Positions 34,816 to 45,776 of a stretch of 64,000 bases of DNA are shown here, one piece after another. Below the pieces are notes generated by a model. It was not told where the DNA came from, made no database searches, and saw nothing but the letters and a program-made list of their open reading frames with translations. Source of the stretch: Dactylis glomerata. Lineage: Eukaryota > Streptophyta > Magnoliopsida > Poales > Poaceae. The DNA lies in assembly GCA_007115705.1 (NCBI GenBank), contig QXEO01000549.1:1663512-1727511 (forward strand). The letters run 5' to 3'. The translations under genes were made by a program, and so were the position numbers. Every line of letters begins with the position of its first letter. Positions within the stretch are counted from its first letter, which is position 1.

Positions 34816-35053
34816 CCATTCACAAGCCTACTTTGTTTCTAGAAAAGAGCGTATAACCCCCGATCCCTACCTGTTGTAGATTTCTTGCAGGACTCCTTCC
34901 CCTGCAGTCCTGGGAAGCCCGCGGTCTTGCGTGCGTAGAAGGAAGCCGCCCCACATAACACTGGGATTGAATCCACTGTCTGAGTCTTGAAGTAGATCAG
35001 TCACCAAAATACGCCTCGCAGAGAGTTGCAAATGCGGCTAAAGCCATCATCGC
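34816..35053 (-). pseudogene. Spacer 3: longest gypsy-type transposon domain fragment
   Basis: Has about 60 bp (CACAAGCCTACTTTG to CTGTTGTAG) that the other spacers lack between CCATT and TTTCTTGCAGG, and lacks about 30 bp present elsewhere. On the minus strand the extra block follows ESCKK and contains ACAACAGGTAGGG, which could be an exon end with a splice donor. This copy may be nearest the original state. Confidence 0.5.
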
Positions 35054-35309
35054 TGTCGTGGGGATGACTACTGGGGTAGGCCAAGGGCAGAGCCATCTGC
35101 CGGCTGACATCCCAGGAATCTCCATGGCCTTAAGCTGGAGAGGCCAGCTCCATCTGAAGGGCCGGCTGCGCCAGCAGCCGGCTGGCAACTTCACCGAGGA
35201 GAGCCAGATCCGGCGAAGACGACGAAACTTCTCCAACGGCTGCTTCACCAAAAGCAGCCTGGCCCTGACAAGATCGACAGAAGCAGGGACAAGCGTGACG
35301 CCAGCCAGT
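35054..35309 (+). repeat. Unit 3 5' LTR stub
   Basis: TGTCGTGGGGATGACTACTG to CCAGCCAGTG, joined to TTCAATGAACGAGATTTGC of the internal region. Confidence 0.85.
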
Positions 35310-35487
35310 GGATTCAATGAACGAGATTTGCAGAGAATTAAAAGTTCCTAACATAAAGCCGGGGATTACACAAAGAAGGCCACGCTAAGGGCCGATGCAA
35401 CAAAAGGTGCTCCCCCCGCCCTAAGCTCTAGGGGTCTTCCGCTGATGAGGCCGTTGTCAAGGAAGGAGCTTTGGGGGCGCCCGCCGT

Positions 35488-36309
35488 TCATGGCCAGGGG
35501 GAGTAGGCGCAGGTGCAGCCAAAGGTGTCGACGACGCGGGTGCAGAGGAAGGGCGACCCGATGCGGCGGGTGAAGATGAGGGACCAGCCCACCTTCAGGT
35601 CGTAGTCCTTGAAGAACTTTGCCCAGCCGTCGGTGAGGTAGCTCTTCCCCTGGTCGTCGTGGAGGATCTTGATGGGGTACAGTGGCTGGCCGCCTCTGCC
35701 CTCCTCCACCATGGCGCGCGTCAGGGGATGCTCTCCCAGGGTATCGACGAACTGGAAGGAGAGCGGCAGGCGCACCTCACTCCTGGCCCAGAGATGGGCC
35801 ACGAAAGTGGTGAACCCATGATCCGAGGTGTACGAGAGCCGATGTCGCCCTGGCGGACGCCAAGGCTTGTATACAGCGGCGGCAGCGCCGCTAGTCAAGC
35901 CACCGGCGCCTGCGCCGATGAAGCCAGGGGGAGTCGCCCTGACCGAAATTGCGGCACCGACGATGGCGGCCACTGCCTCAAGGGGGGTCACGACGAGGCC
36001 GGCGGCGGTGGCCGCTTCAGTGGGAGCCGCGGCAGTGGCGACGGCGGTGAGGACCGCTCCAGCGGGGGCCGTAATGATGGTGGTAGAGGGAACCGCCCCA
36101 GCTGACTCTACGGCGGCCACGGCCGCAAGCGCCGCCAGAGTCCTCTTGTTGCGGCTCCCCGGAGGGCAGCCATGCTTGCGGGGAACCAGAGGCGTTGCTG
36201 CCGGGTCCTTCGCCTTGTTCCTACTTCCGAGTGGGCGGCCGCACTTGTGCCCGCTCGATCCGTCAGGCCCTCTGGCCACAGCTCCACCGAGAACTCCCAT
36301 CGACGACAT
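35488..36309 (-). CDS. Unit 3 accessory gene: intact AT-hook/B3-like ORF
   Basis: 273 residues, open from ACCATGTCGTCG to TGA, and the only copy that is uninterrupted from the AT-hooks through the B3-like end. AT-hook-like motifs are CGRPLGSRNK (about 23-32) and HGCPPGSRNKRT (about 46-57); both cores have lost one basic residue (CGRP, GCP). An alanine/valine-rich linker spans about 58-150. The B3-like part covers about 160-273: SEVRLPLSFQFVDTLGE, then SYLTDGWAKFFKDYDLKVGW and FLCTRVVD, like the strand/helix pattern of plant B3 domains. It may bind DNA in the nucleus. Amplified with the array; whether it is expressed is unknown. Confidence 0.6.
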   Translation of the reverse strand: MSSMGVLGGAVARGPDGSSGHKCGRPLGSRNKAKDPAATPLVPRKHGCPPGSRNKRTLAALAAVAAVESAGAVPSTTIITAPAGAVLTAVATAAAPTEAATAAGLVVTPLEAVAAIVGAAISVRATPPGFIGAGAGGLTSGAAAAVYKPWRPPGRHRLSYTSDHGFTTFVAHLWARSEVRLPLSFQFVDTLGEHPLTRAMVEEGRGGQPLYPIKILHDDQGKSYLTDGWAKFFKDYDLKVGWSLIFTRRIGSPFLCTRVVDTFGCTCAYSPWP

Positions 36310-36407
36310 GGTGGGGAAGGAGATGGGCTGGAGAGGAGAAGGAACCGCTCGGCGAAGAAGGTGAAGGCGCTCTAGAATGGGGAAAAACCCCTCAAGAGCT
36401 CCGAGAC

Positions 36408-36413
36408 TTTAAA
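36408..36413 (-). promoter_or_regulatory. TATA-like box of the unit 3 accessory gene
   Basis: TTTAAAG about 100 bp before the ATG, with a CT-rich leader between them, as in C1 and E. Confidence 0.45.
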
Positions 36414-36869
36414 GGAAGGCGGGGTGTGAAAAGCTGAGCCGGTTTAATGCGAGTAGATGGGCAGATCAGACGCGTGGCGTTTTGATTAGACATATCAATG
36501 ACGTCAGCCACGCCCTACTGCATGACGTTCCATGGAATCATTACAGAGACCGAAGAGTCCAAGCGACGGGACATAACACTGCGGCACTGTGCCGGCCGCA
36601 GCGTGGGTTCAGAACCCGAAGCGGCCCAAGTTCTGAGGGGCCGGGTACCGGCTGGTGACGGCGGAGCAGCTCACAGCCGGATCGGTCCTAGAGCCGGCAC
36701 GTCCCGAGACGGCCAATGACACTCCGCGAGACTTGACCTCAAGATCGACGACTTCCGAGCCGGACGAGGAATCCTGGGACTTCGACGGAAACGTGTTGAC
36801 TTCAATGAGGAATAGAACCCGCCGAAGCCCCATGCTGACCCATGAGACTTCGCCAGTTTCAGGGGCTAG

Positions 36870-37710
36870 TGTCGTGGGGATGACTTCCAGGGTATGCCAA
36901 GGGCAGCGCTGTCTGCCGGCTGGCGTCCCAGGAATCTCCACGGTGTGAAGTCCAGAAGACCGGCTCTGTCCAAAGGGCCGGCTGCGCCAGCAGCCGGCTG
37001 GCGAATCCATCGAGGAGAGCCAGAGCCGGCGAAGACGACAAGACCCCTCCAATGGCTGCTTCGCCGAAAGCAGCCTGGCCCCAACAAGATCGACAGAGGT
37101 GAGGGACGGGCATGACGCAAGCCACGTCCAGACTCCACCAACCAGCGAGCAGGAGCCTTCCCCACGAAAGGATCCGAGGCAAAACGGAGAGCATATGCCT
37201 CCAAGATGCTGGTCCAAGGGGGAAAAGGCACTTTATAAAGTTGCCACCGTCAGAGAAGGAGTCAGATGCCAGAGGATCACACCAAGGACGCAACCGCGGA
37301 GGAGCCGGCAGCCGGCCACCTAACCTGTAACCAGACCCCCGCCTATATAAGGGGATCTAGACCCTTAGACTAGGGAGATCCGATCCTTCTTCTTCCTCCT
37401 CTAGACCGAACAGCTCGAGGAGTGTTGCAACCACTGTGAAGATAATACTCCCTCCGATCAGAAATAAGTGTTGGCAATTTTGTACTAGTTTAGTATAAAG
37501 TTTGTACTAAGTTCCTGACAGTTATTTCTGATCGGAGGGAGTAAGAAACAAGGCAAGAAGTAGGGGTGTTACCTCCAGCGTGGAGGGCCCCAAACCTGGG
37601 TGAACCGTGGTGTCCTAGTTACACAATCTTGAGCCGGACCCATCGTCGCACACCGTCGAGCCCCTTTGTTAAGCCATCCCCATGGCTACTATCACTAAAA
37701 TCCCACGACA
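36870..37710 (+). repeat. Unit 3 full LTR with MITE insertion
   Basis: TGTCGTGG to CCACGACA. The 841-bp length is explained by a 94-bp MITE plus its TA duplication. TATATAA at 37344-37350. Confidence 0.9.
37448..37541. mobile_element. Stowaway MITE in the unit 3 LTR
   Basis: 94 bp with inverted ends CTCCCTCCGATCAGAAATAA and its complement ending GATCGGAGGGAG. TA lies on both sides. Sister LTRs read GATAATAAGAAAC uninterrupted, which proves the empty site and the TA duplication. Confidence 0.95.
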
Positions 37711-37914
37711 CCATTTCTTGCAGGACTCCTTCCCCTGCAGTCCTGGGAAGCCCGCGGTCTTGCATGCATAGAAGGAAGCCGCCCCACATACCACTGGGAT
37801 TGAATCCACTGTCTGAGTCTTGAAGTAGTTCAGTCACTGAAATAACTCGACGCTAGGCCAGATGCCCAAATACGCCTCGCAGAGAGTTGCAAATGCGGCT
37901 AAAGTCATCATCGC
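37711..37914 (-). pseudogene. Spacer 4: gypsy-type transposon domain fragment
   Basis: Same 204-bp fragment, followed this time by a complete LTR of element E and not by a stub. Confidence 0.5.
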
Positions 37915-38661
37915 TGTCGTGGGGATGACTACTAGGGTAGGCCAAGGGCAGAGCCATCTGCCGGCTAACGTCCTAGGAATCTCCACGGCGTTAAGCCGGA
38001 GAGGCCGGCTCCATCTGAAGGGCCGGTTGCGCCAGCAGCCGGCTGGCAACTTCACCGAGGATAGCCAGAGCCAGTGAAGATGATGAAACTTCTCCAACGG
38101 CTGCTTCGCCAAAAGAAGCCTGGCCCCGACAAGATCGACAGAAACGGCGACAAGCGTGATGCCAGCCATGCCTGGTCTCCACCAATCAACGGGTAGGAGC
38201 CTTCTCCATGAAAGGATCCGAGGCAGGACACAGGGCATATGCCTCGGAGATGCCGGTCCAAGGGGAAAAGGCACTTTATAAAGTTGCCATCATCAGAAAG
38301 GGAGTCAGAAGACGGCGGACCCATGTCAGGACCGCGGCCACGGAGGAGCCGGCAGCCAGCCACCTAACCTGTAACCAGGCCCCCGCCTATATAAGGGGGC
38401 CTGGACCCTTAGACTAGGGAGATCCGATCCTTCTTCTTCTTCCTCTAGACTGAACAGCTCGAGGAGCCTTGTAGCCACCGTGTGCTGATAATAAGAAACA
38501 AGGCAGGAAGTAGGGGTGTTACCTCCAGCGTGGAGGGTCCTGAACCTGGGTAAACTGTTGGTGTCCTAGTTACAAAATCTTGAGACGGACCCATCATTGC
38601 ACACCGTCGAGCCCCTCCGTTAAGCCATCCCCATGGCTACTGTCACTAAAATCCCGCGACA
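37915..38661 (+). repeat. Element E 5' LTR, complete
   Basis: 747 bp, TGTCGTGG to CCGCGACA. TATATAA at 38388-38394. This is the only complete LTR here followed by a primer site and coding region. Confidence 0.92.
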
Positions 38662-38680
38662 GTTGGCGCCCACCATGGGG
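38662..38680 (+). promoter_or_regulatory. Primer binding site, element E
   Basis: GTTGGCGCCCACCATGGGG directly after the LTR; same site as in C1 with one change (ATGG for GTGG). Confidence 0.6.
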
Positions 38681-38689
38681 CAATGCGCG

Positions 38690-40003
38690 GCGACGACCGG
38701 AATGAAGTTCTGGCCGAGATCTCCATCGACTCTCAGCGAGAAGGTCGCCTCCGGCCTCGTCTAGAGGTTTGGCACCTTCGACTACGTCAGCGACAATCTT
38801 GCCTGCTTCAAGGACAGCTTTGGTGATAGCGGCTCCTTTCTCGATGTTGGCGGCCACCGATTCTACATTGACAAGCCCTTCCCGGAAGAGGTAACCGACG
38901 TCCTCGACCCTCTCGGCGATGGAGGATGGAGCTGCAGTGAAAGCAGCGACCTTGGCGCCATGGTCGAAGTGATGGCCCTGGGAGACGAGGAGGGCGGCGA
39001 CTCACCGTGCCTCGTGCGCCCGCTGCTCGAATGCCTTCTTCCACAGGAGCAGAACGCTCCACTCCCAGAGCAGGACGCCTCGAACATCACCGTCGTGGAC
39101 CTGCGTGCACCACTCGACCACATCATCGACCTCGTCCAGGTCGCAGAGGCCCTGGAGCGGACACGCCTCGTCCTCCTCAGCAAGGTTGCCGAGGATGAAG
39201 ACACCCGACGCTGCATGAGCACCACGCTCTGCGAGTTCTACGATGCGCATGGAGACGTGCCGGATGAGCTTGCTCATGGCCAGTGGCATAGCCATGGACT
39301 CACTGCTGCGGGCCCTAGCCAGGTCCAGCGGTCGCCGTCGGCAAGCCAAGGATATGGGGGGTGCGAACAGGGTGGTCGTGCTCCGAGCTGCAACGCCCGA
39401 GGCCGCCGCACCCAGCAGGCTGGCGGAGATGGTCGGCCATGTCACGTCCCAGTGCCAGCGCCAGGGTTGGGGTCTCAGGCTCGCTAGCCGGCTCTGCACA
39501 TCCATCTGTGGCTTGACCACATAAAGACGCTTCCCAAGGGATCTACTAGCTCAAAGCGAGCGGCGGCTGACCAAGGAGGCCCGGGGGACTACCGGCAGCG
39601 GTCAGGGGCGCAAGGAGGGCAAACACACCCTCGATGTAGTGCTTGACCAGCCGTGCAAATTCCACAACACCCCCGGTAGGGAAGCGACCTACTCCACGCG
39701 TTAGTGCCGTTTCATGAGAGAGCTAGAGCAGCGCGCTCAGCAGCTCCCTGGAGCCTCGCAGGCGCAGCCGGCTGGAGGTCAGGAGGACCATCTGAACGAA
39801 CCGGCTGCCAAGAAGTTGGACCAAGGCGATGACGACTTCCTGGCGGACGTCGAGCAGTACCATGTCTTCACCACCCTAGGGAAATACAAAAGGAACGACC
39901 TTTGGTACGAGGCGGAGGTGAACGTCGTCATGCCTGTGGAGCCCCAGTTCATGCACTGGTCCGAGGCGGCCATCACCTGGGGCGCGAGGACCATCGGCAA
40001 CTG
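38690..40003 (+). pseudogene. gag: Element E Gag-like region lacking a capsid domain
   Basis: Parallel to C1: the N-terminal part is open at 38960-39487 (LERTRLVLLSKVAEDED), then there are frame changes, then the zinc-like end and acidic tail (DDDFLADVEQYHVFTTLGK) to the stop near 40001. TAG at 38762 and TAG at 39485 interrupt it. As in C1, no capsid block is visible. Confidence 0.6.
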
Positions 40004-40009
40004 ATGCCC

Positions 40010-43000
40010 AGCCTTGGAGAATACGCTCTGGTTCTGGATCCTGTCATGTGCTCGGATACGCACACATGCTGGTTCTCCCGTGTGCTCATCGATGGCGGTA
40101 GCAGCCTCAACCTTCTATACCGAAGCTCAATAGAGAAGTTGGGCATCCCGCTTGCTCAGCTGAAACCGAGCCGGCTCACCTTCCATGGCATCGTGCCAGG
40201 GCATTCATGCACCCCTATGGGTAGGGTGCAGCTGGAGGTTCTCTTCGGGAAGAAAGGTAATAGCTGCCATGAGCCAATCTGGTTTGAGGTGGTGGACATC
40301 AGCAGTCCTTACCATGCGCTGCTTGGTCATCCAGCCTTAGCCAAGTTCATGGTGGTTCCGCACTACGCCTATCTCAAGATGAAGCTCCCGGGTCCTAGAG
40401 GCGTGATCACAGTCTCGGGATGCTTCAAGAAGTCGCTGGCATGCGCCAAGGCAAGCTCGCAACTAGCAGAGGCATTGGTCATTGCCGAGGAGAAGCGGCA
40501 ACTCCTCCATCGCGTGGAGCTAACCAGCAGGACGTGCCGACTCGCCAGTCACCGGTGGAATAGTTCAAGCCGGCCGATGACACCAAGAAGATCCTGTTGG
40601 ATGAGAGTGACCCCTCCAAGTTCGTCATCATCGGCACTGGCCTCTCTGCTAAATTGGAAAGCGAGCTCACTAGCTTCCTCCGTGAGAATCGGGATATCTT
40701 TGCATGGTCTCCAAAGGACATGCCAGGTGTGCCGAGGGAGCTGGGTGAGCACTCACTCCACGTCCGGCCAGATGCCAAGCCGGTCAAGCAACCGCTGTGG
40801 CACTTTGCAGAGGAGAAAAGGAAGGCCATTAGTGAGGAGATTGCCCGGCTCCTTGCAGCCGGCTTCATCATGGAAGTGTTTTACCCTGACTGGTTCGCAA
40901 ACCCAGTCTTGGTCCTGAAGAAGAACAACACTTGGCGCATGTGTATCGACTACACCAGCCTCAACAAGGCTTGCCCCAAGGACCCCTTTTCGCTACCACG
41001 CATCGACCAGGTGATCGACTCCACAGTCGGTTGTGACATGTTGTCTTTCCTAGACGCCTATTCAGGCTATCACCAGATCCCGCTCTATCAGCCGGATCAG
41101 ATCAAGACGTCCTTCATCACCCCGTATGGAGCCTACTGCTATGTTATCATGCCTTTTGGCTTGAAGAACGCTGGAGCAACTTACCAGCGAACCATGCAGC
41201 AATGTCTGCAAGGGAAGATTGGGTGAAATGTGCACGCTTACATGACTGACATGGTGGTGAAGACCAAGCAGAGTGGCACGCTCCTGGACGATCTCAAGGA
41301 GACATTCGCCAACCTGCAGCGCTATCGCATGAAGCTTAATCCTGAGAAGTGTACCTTCGGTGTGCCGGCTGGACAGCTCCTAGGATATATCATTTCCCAG
41401 CAAGGGATCGAGGCTAACCCCTTGAAGATAAAAGCCATTGAGGCCCTAGAGCCACCCACCCAGCTCAGAGACGTGCAAAAGTTTGCTGGCTGTTTGGCCT
41501 CGCTCAGTTGATTCGTCAGCCGGCTTGGAGAGAAAGCCATGCCGCTGTATCAGTTGATGAAGAAGACAGACCATTTCGTTTGGTCCCAGCGCGCTGATGA
41601 GGCCTTCAATGACCTCAAGCAAGCCCTGTCCATAGCGCCAATCTTAGCAGCGCCGGCTCCGCGGGAGCCAATGCTGCTCTACACCGCGGGTACTCCGCGA
41701 GTCGTTAGCATTGTGATCATGGTGGAGCGCACTGAGGAAGGCAAGGAGCTGCCGGTCCAGCGCCCGGTGTACTACCTGAGTTAGGTGCTCACTCTCTCCA
41801 AGCAAAACTACCCGCACTACTAGAAGGTCACGTACGGCATGTACATGGCGGCCAGGAAGCTGAAGCACTACTTCGAGGAGCATCCCATCACGATGGTGAG
41901 CACCACCCCACTCTCGGAGATCATCGGGTGCAAGGACGCAATAGGTAGAGTGGCCAAATGGGCGATTGAGTTAGCCGGCCACACCATTCAGTACAAGCCC
42001 AGGACGACGATCAAGTCTTAGATCATAGCGGATTTCTTCGCTGACTTGGGAGAGCACCAGTACCTGCCACCATCTCCGGACTCCACATACTGGCGAATAA
42101 ACTTCGATGGCTCCAAGATGCTCGGGGGCTTGGGAGCCGGCGTCGTCTTCACCTCTCCCAAGGGGGACAAGCTGCAGTACATACTATAGATCCACTTCCA
42201 CGCGTCGAACAACGTCGCCAAATATGTGGCCCTATTGCATGGGCTCAAGCTGGCCAAGGAGATTAGCATCCGGAGGATCCTCTGCTTCGGAGACTCCGAC
42301 CTAGTGGTGCACCAGGTCTCAGGGAATGGGATGCCAAGGACACCAAAATGTCCTCTTATCACTTCTACGTGCAGCAGCTCTGCGGATTCTTCGAGGGCTG
42401 CGAGTTCCATCACGTCCCCAAAGCAAACAACGATGAGGCGGATCGGCTGTCCAAGATCGGCTCCACCAAGCAGGATATCCTGGCTGGGGTGTCACTGGAG
42501 ATAATCCGCAAGCCATCCATCAAGCCATCGCCGGAATCCAGCTCCATCTTCGTGTCGGAAGACCCTGCTCTAGCTCAGATGCCACTGCCGAACTCAGGGG
42601 ATGCCGCCTCGGAGCTGAAGGAGGCGGCGGCCCTCAAGACCATTCCGCTCACCTGGCCATTCGCTGTCTGGGGCCTAGACATGGTGGGACCATTCAAAAC
42701 AGCGCCCGGGGACTTGACGCATCTGCTGGTAGCAGTGGACAAGTTCACCAAGTGGATCGAAGCCAAGCCAATCAAAAAACTCGACGGCTCGTCCACCATC
42801 AAGTTCTTCAACAAGATCATCACGAGATATGGAGTCCCCCACAGTATCATCACTGACAACAGGACAAATTTTGCAAAGGGAGTCTTTGCAGAGTACTGCG
42901 GCCAGAAGGGCATCCGGCTGGACCTGGCGTCAGTGGCGCATCCTCAGTCCAATGGGCAAGTGGAGAAGGCAAATGGACTGATCCTAGCCGGCATCAAACC

Positions 43001-43544
43001 AAGGCTGGTCGAGCCTCTCAAGCGCTCAGCCGGCTGCTGAGTCGAAGAGCTACCCTCAGTGCTCTGGAGCCTGCGCACCACTCCTAATCGCTCTGTCGGC
43101 TTCACTCCTTTCTTCCTGGTTTACGGAGCAGAGGCTGTGCTGCCCACCGACATCGAATTCGATGCGCCCAGAGTGGTCTAGTACACGGAGAAGCAAGTGA
43201 AAGAAGCTCGTGAAGATGGCATCGACCTCCTCGAGGAGGCACGAGAGCAGGCCTTGGCCAGATCAGCGCTTTGCCAGCAACAGCTGTGACGATACCATAG
43301 CCGGAAGATCCATCCTCTCGCTTTTCGTGAAGGAGATCTCGTACTCCGGCTGGTCCAAAACACCAAAGGCATGCATAAGCTGTCCTCTTCTTGGGAGGGA
43401 CTGTTCATTGTCAGCCGGGTGCTAGGCAATGGGGCATACTACCTCATCGACGCACAAGAGCCCAGAAAGAACAAGGCAGACAATTCTGACAAGGAGACGG
43501 AGCGTCCTTGGAATGTCAGTCTCTTAAGACCTTTCTTCTTTTAA
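40010..43544 (+). pseudogene. pol: Element E Pol, RT active site lost and integrase shortened
   Basis: Protease (VLIDGGSSLNLLY) is open at the start, with a frame change near 40,530. RT has YMTD at 41239-41250 in place of YMDD, losing a catalytic aspartate, and a TGA at 41224. Further stops are at 41508, 41782, 41821, 42019 and 42187, with a frameshift near 42,330 in the archaeal-type RNase H. Relative to C1, about 510 bp are missing at about 42,630: the RNase H tail and the integrase HHCC zinc domain are gone, and the remaining frame fuses SELKEAA to ALKTIPLTW. The integrase core (GLDMVG, ITDNRTNF, QVEKANG) remains to 43040; the C-terminus ends near 43544. Confidence 0.85.
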
Positions 43545-44893
43545 GGCAAAAGCTTGTACCCCAAAAACTTGTCAATGAATAAAGGATAATGGAACGGCTA
43601 GCTACAGCCGGCTTCGAGAAAAACACTTCTTGTATTTTTTGCTTCCTGCATTATTCACTTGACTGGTAGTCGGCTCCGGGCACCGAGCTACAGCCGGCTG
43701 CCCTAAAATGATCAAACCCCCATTAGCCGGATGAGTACTACGTATGGAACAGTCTCGAGCCCAACCTCCGTCCCCCGGCTCCGCGAAGCCGGCTGGATAG
43801 GAGCCGACAGACCACATATGAAGGAAAGACACAGGGAAGAACCGTAAACGATAAAAGAATCACTCAACTAAGCATTGAAGGTAATGCTCGTTGACTATAC
43901 ACCAGCCAGCTCAAGCCGGGTGCCCAACAAACCGAAGTACTACTTCTCACCCTGCGGCACGCTCCCACCCTAGGCCGGCATTCGGCTGCCGGCCCACGGG
44001 AGACCAACCGGCACCAAGCAGCCGAAGGGTGGGGAGATTAAGGAAAAAGTTGAGGGAACCGGGTTAGTGCAAACCAGCAAGAGGTTGATGATCATGACTT
44101 TCAGTGCTTAGGTTGGGTAGCCACGTCAAAGAGGTTCGAAGCTAGGGCTGCCTCGCACGACGTTGGCATTGTACGCAAATGAGCTAGTTTTAAGCCAGCT
44201 GTCATTCCAGCTGCCCCAAAACTCGAGGGCTAGGGGAAAGGGAATTGGCCCTTACAAATGGGCCGGCTCCGATCCTTCACCGGCTGTCCGGTCAGTTGGT
44301 GCTGCATCATGACTAGCAAAAGAGTATCGAAATCAAAATCTGCAAAAGGCGTCCGCGAGGGAAATGGCTAAGGCCAGCGGTTTGGAGGTTCATGAGAAGG
44401 TCCGCGAGGGAGAAGCACGCCGGCTCCGGTCTTGCCCGAGCCGGTATCAGATCTAATTTCTATTTCCTATCCCCTCAAGCCGGCGCTTGCCTGTACCTTC
44501 TGAAGCCGGCCAGCAGAGGCATCTTCCCTTCCCGCTGAAGCCGGACGAGCTTGCCAGGAATGTCTCAACGGGTCGACGGCTATCCTAGCCCTTACCCACA
44601 GACATACTCAGCGATGGCCCTAGCTCAAGAAGAATCTTAACCACGAAATCGTCATCGTGCTCAGGATGGAAACATAAGACATTCAAGTAAGAACGGAGCA
44701 AAACAAGCTTTCACAAGAGAGCAGCGAACAGGATTTGCAGGAAACTAAAAGTTCTTGACATTAAGCGGGCGATTACATAAAATCGGCCACGCTAAGGGCC
44801 GGCACAACAAAAGGTGCACCCTCGCCCCAGGCTCTGGGAGTCTTCCACCGGCGAGGTCACCGTCGAGGAAGGAGCCTTGGGGGTGCTCACCGT
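43545..44893 (+). other. Element E noncoding 3' region
   Basis: Aligned with 15430-16773 of C1, including the GCCGGC-rich stretch. No coding sequence seen. Confidence 0.7.
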
Positions 44894-45679
44894 TCACGGC
44901 CAGGCGGAGTAGGCGCGGGCGCAACCGGAGGTGTCAACGACGCGGACGTAGAGGAAGGGCGACTCGACGTGGCGGGTGATGATGAGAGACCAGCCCACCT
45001 TTAGGTCGTAGTCCTCGACGAACTTTGGCCAGCCATGGTGGAGGTAGCTCTTCCCCATGGCGTCGTGGTAGACCTCGACGGGGTAGATCGGCTGGCCGCC
45101 GCTGCCCTCCTCCACCATAGCACGCATCAGCGGGTTCCCCCAGGGTGTCGATGAACCTGAAGGGGAGCAGCAGGCGCACCTCGCACCTGGCCCAAAAATG
45201 GGCCAGGAAGGTGGTGAACCCGTGCTCCGAGGTGTAGGAGAGCCGCTGCTGCGCCGGCAGGCACCGTGGCTTGCGCACCACGTTGGCGGCGACACTAGCC
45301 GAGCCACCGGCGACTGCAGTGATGAAGCCAAGGGAGCCGCCCCACCAGAAACCGCGGCGCCGATGATGGCGGCAGCTGCCTCGATAGGAGTCATGGCGGT
45401 GGCAGCGGTGGCGGCGGTGGTGACCGCTTCAGTGGGGGCCTCCGTGGCGGTGGCGGCAGGTGCCGCCCCAGCTGAATCTGCGGCGGCCGCGGCTGCAAGG
45501 GCCGCCAGAGTCTTCTTGTTGCAGCTGCCCAGCGGGCGGCCGCGCTTGCAGGATACCGGCGGTGTCGCCGCCGGGTCCTTCACCTTGTTCTTGCTCCCGA
45601 ACGGGCGGCCGCGCTTGCGCCCGCTGGATCCGTCGGGTCCTCCGGCACCAGCACTCCTGAGAGCTCTAGTTGACGACAT
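44894..45679 (-). pseudogene. Element E accessory gene, AT-hook/B3-like, middle out of frame
   Basis: Open for 261 codons from the ATG at 45679. Two intact AT-hook cores: KRGRPFGSKNKVKD and KRGRPLGSCNKKT. The end is B3-like (SYLHHGWPKFVEDYDLKVGW, FLYVRVVDTSGC). The middle is read in the wrong frame; the proper B3 start (FTTFLAHFWARCEVR, PFRFIDTLGE) lies in a neighbouring frame (45281-45130), so two opposite shifts flank it. The AT-hooks are the best preserved of the family, while the B3 half is damaged. Confidence 0.65.
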
Positions 45680-45770
45680 GGTGAAGGCAGGCTAGAAAGG
45701 GGGAGGAGCTGCTCGGCTGGGAAGACGAAGGCGCAAAGAGGTGGAAGAAACCCCTCGAGAGCTCCGGGGC

Positions 45771-45776
45771 TTTAAA
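45771..45776 (-). promoter_or_regulatory. TATA-like box of the element E accessory gene
   Basis: TTTAAAG, 92 bp before the ATG. The same position is conserved in C1 and the array units. Confidence 0.45.

Larger units (their letters stand above)
18902..37914 (+). repeat. Tandem array of C-family LTR/accessory-gene units
   Basis: Three units follow C1, each made of a 204-238 bp coding-like spacer, a 5' LTR stub of about 255 bp, the 3' internal region with the antisense accessory gene, and a full LTR. A fourth spacer then leads into element E. Unit starts are 18902, 21652 and 34816; the last spacer starts at 37711. The first unit is 2750 bp; the second is interrupted by element D; the third carries a MITE. 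The stub-to-internal junction (CCAGCCAGTGGATTCAA) is the same in all units. One illegitimate deletion followed by unequal crossing-over would explain this. Confidence 0.8.

Noticed and set aside
36609..37217. About 200-codon minus-strand frames repeated across all C-family LTRs (also near 17,888, 33,848 and 18,145)
   Set aside because: They recur only because the LTRs are repeats; they cross the LTR/internal border and show no domain. Treated as shadows.
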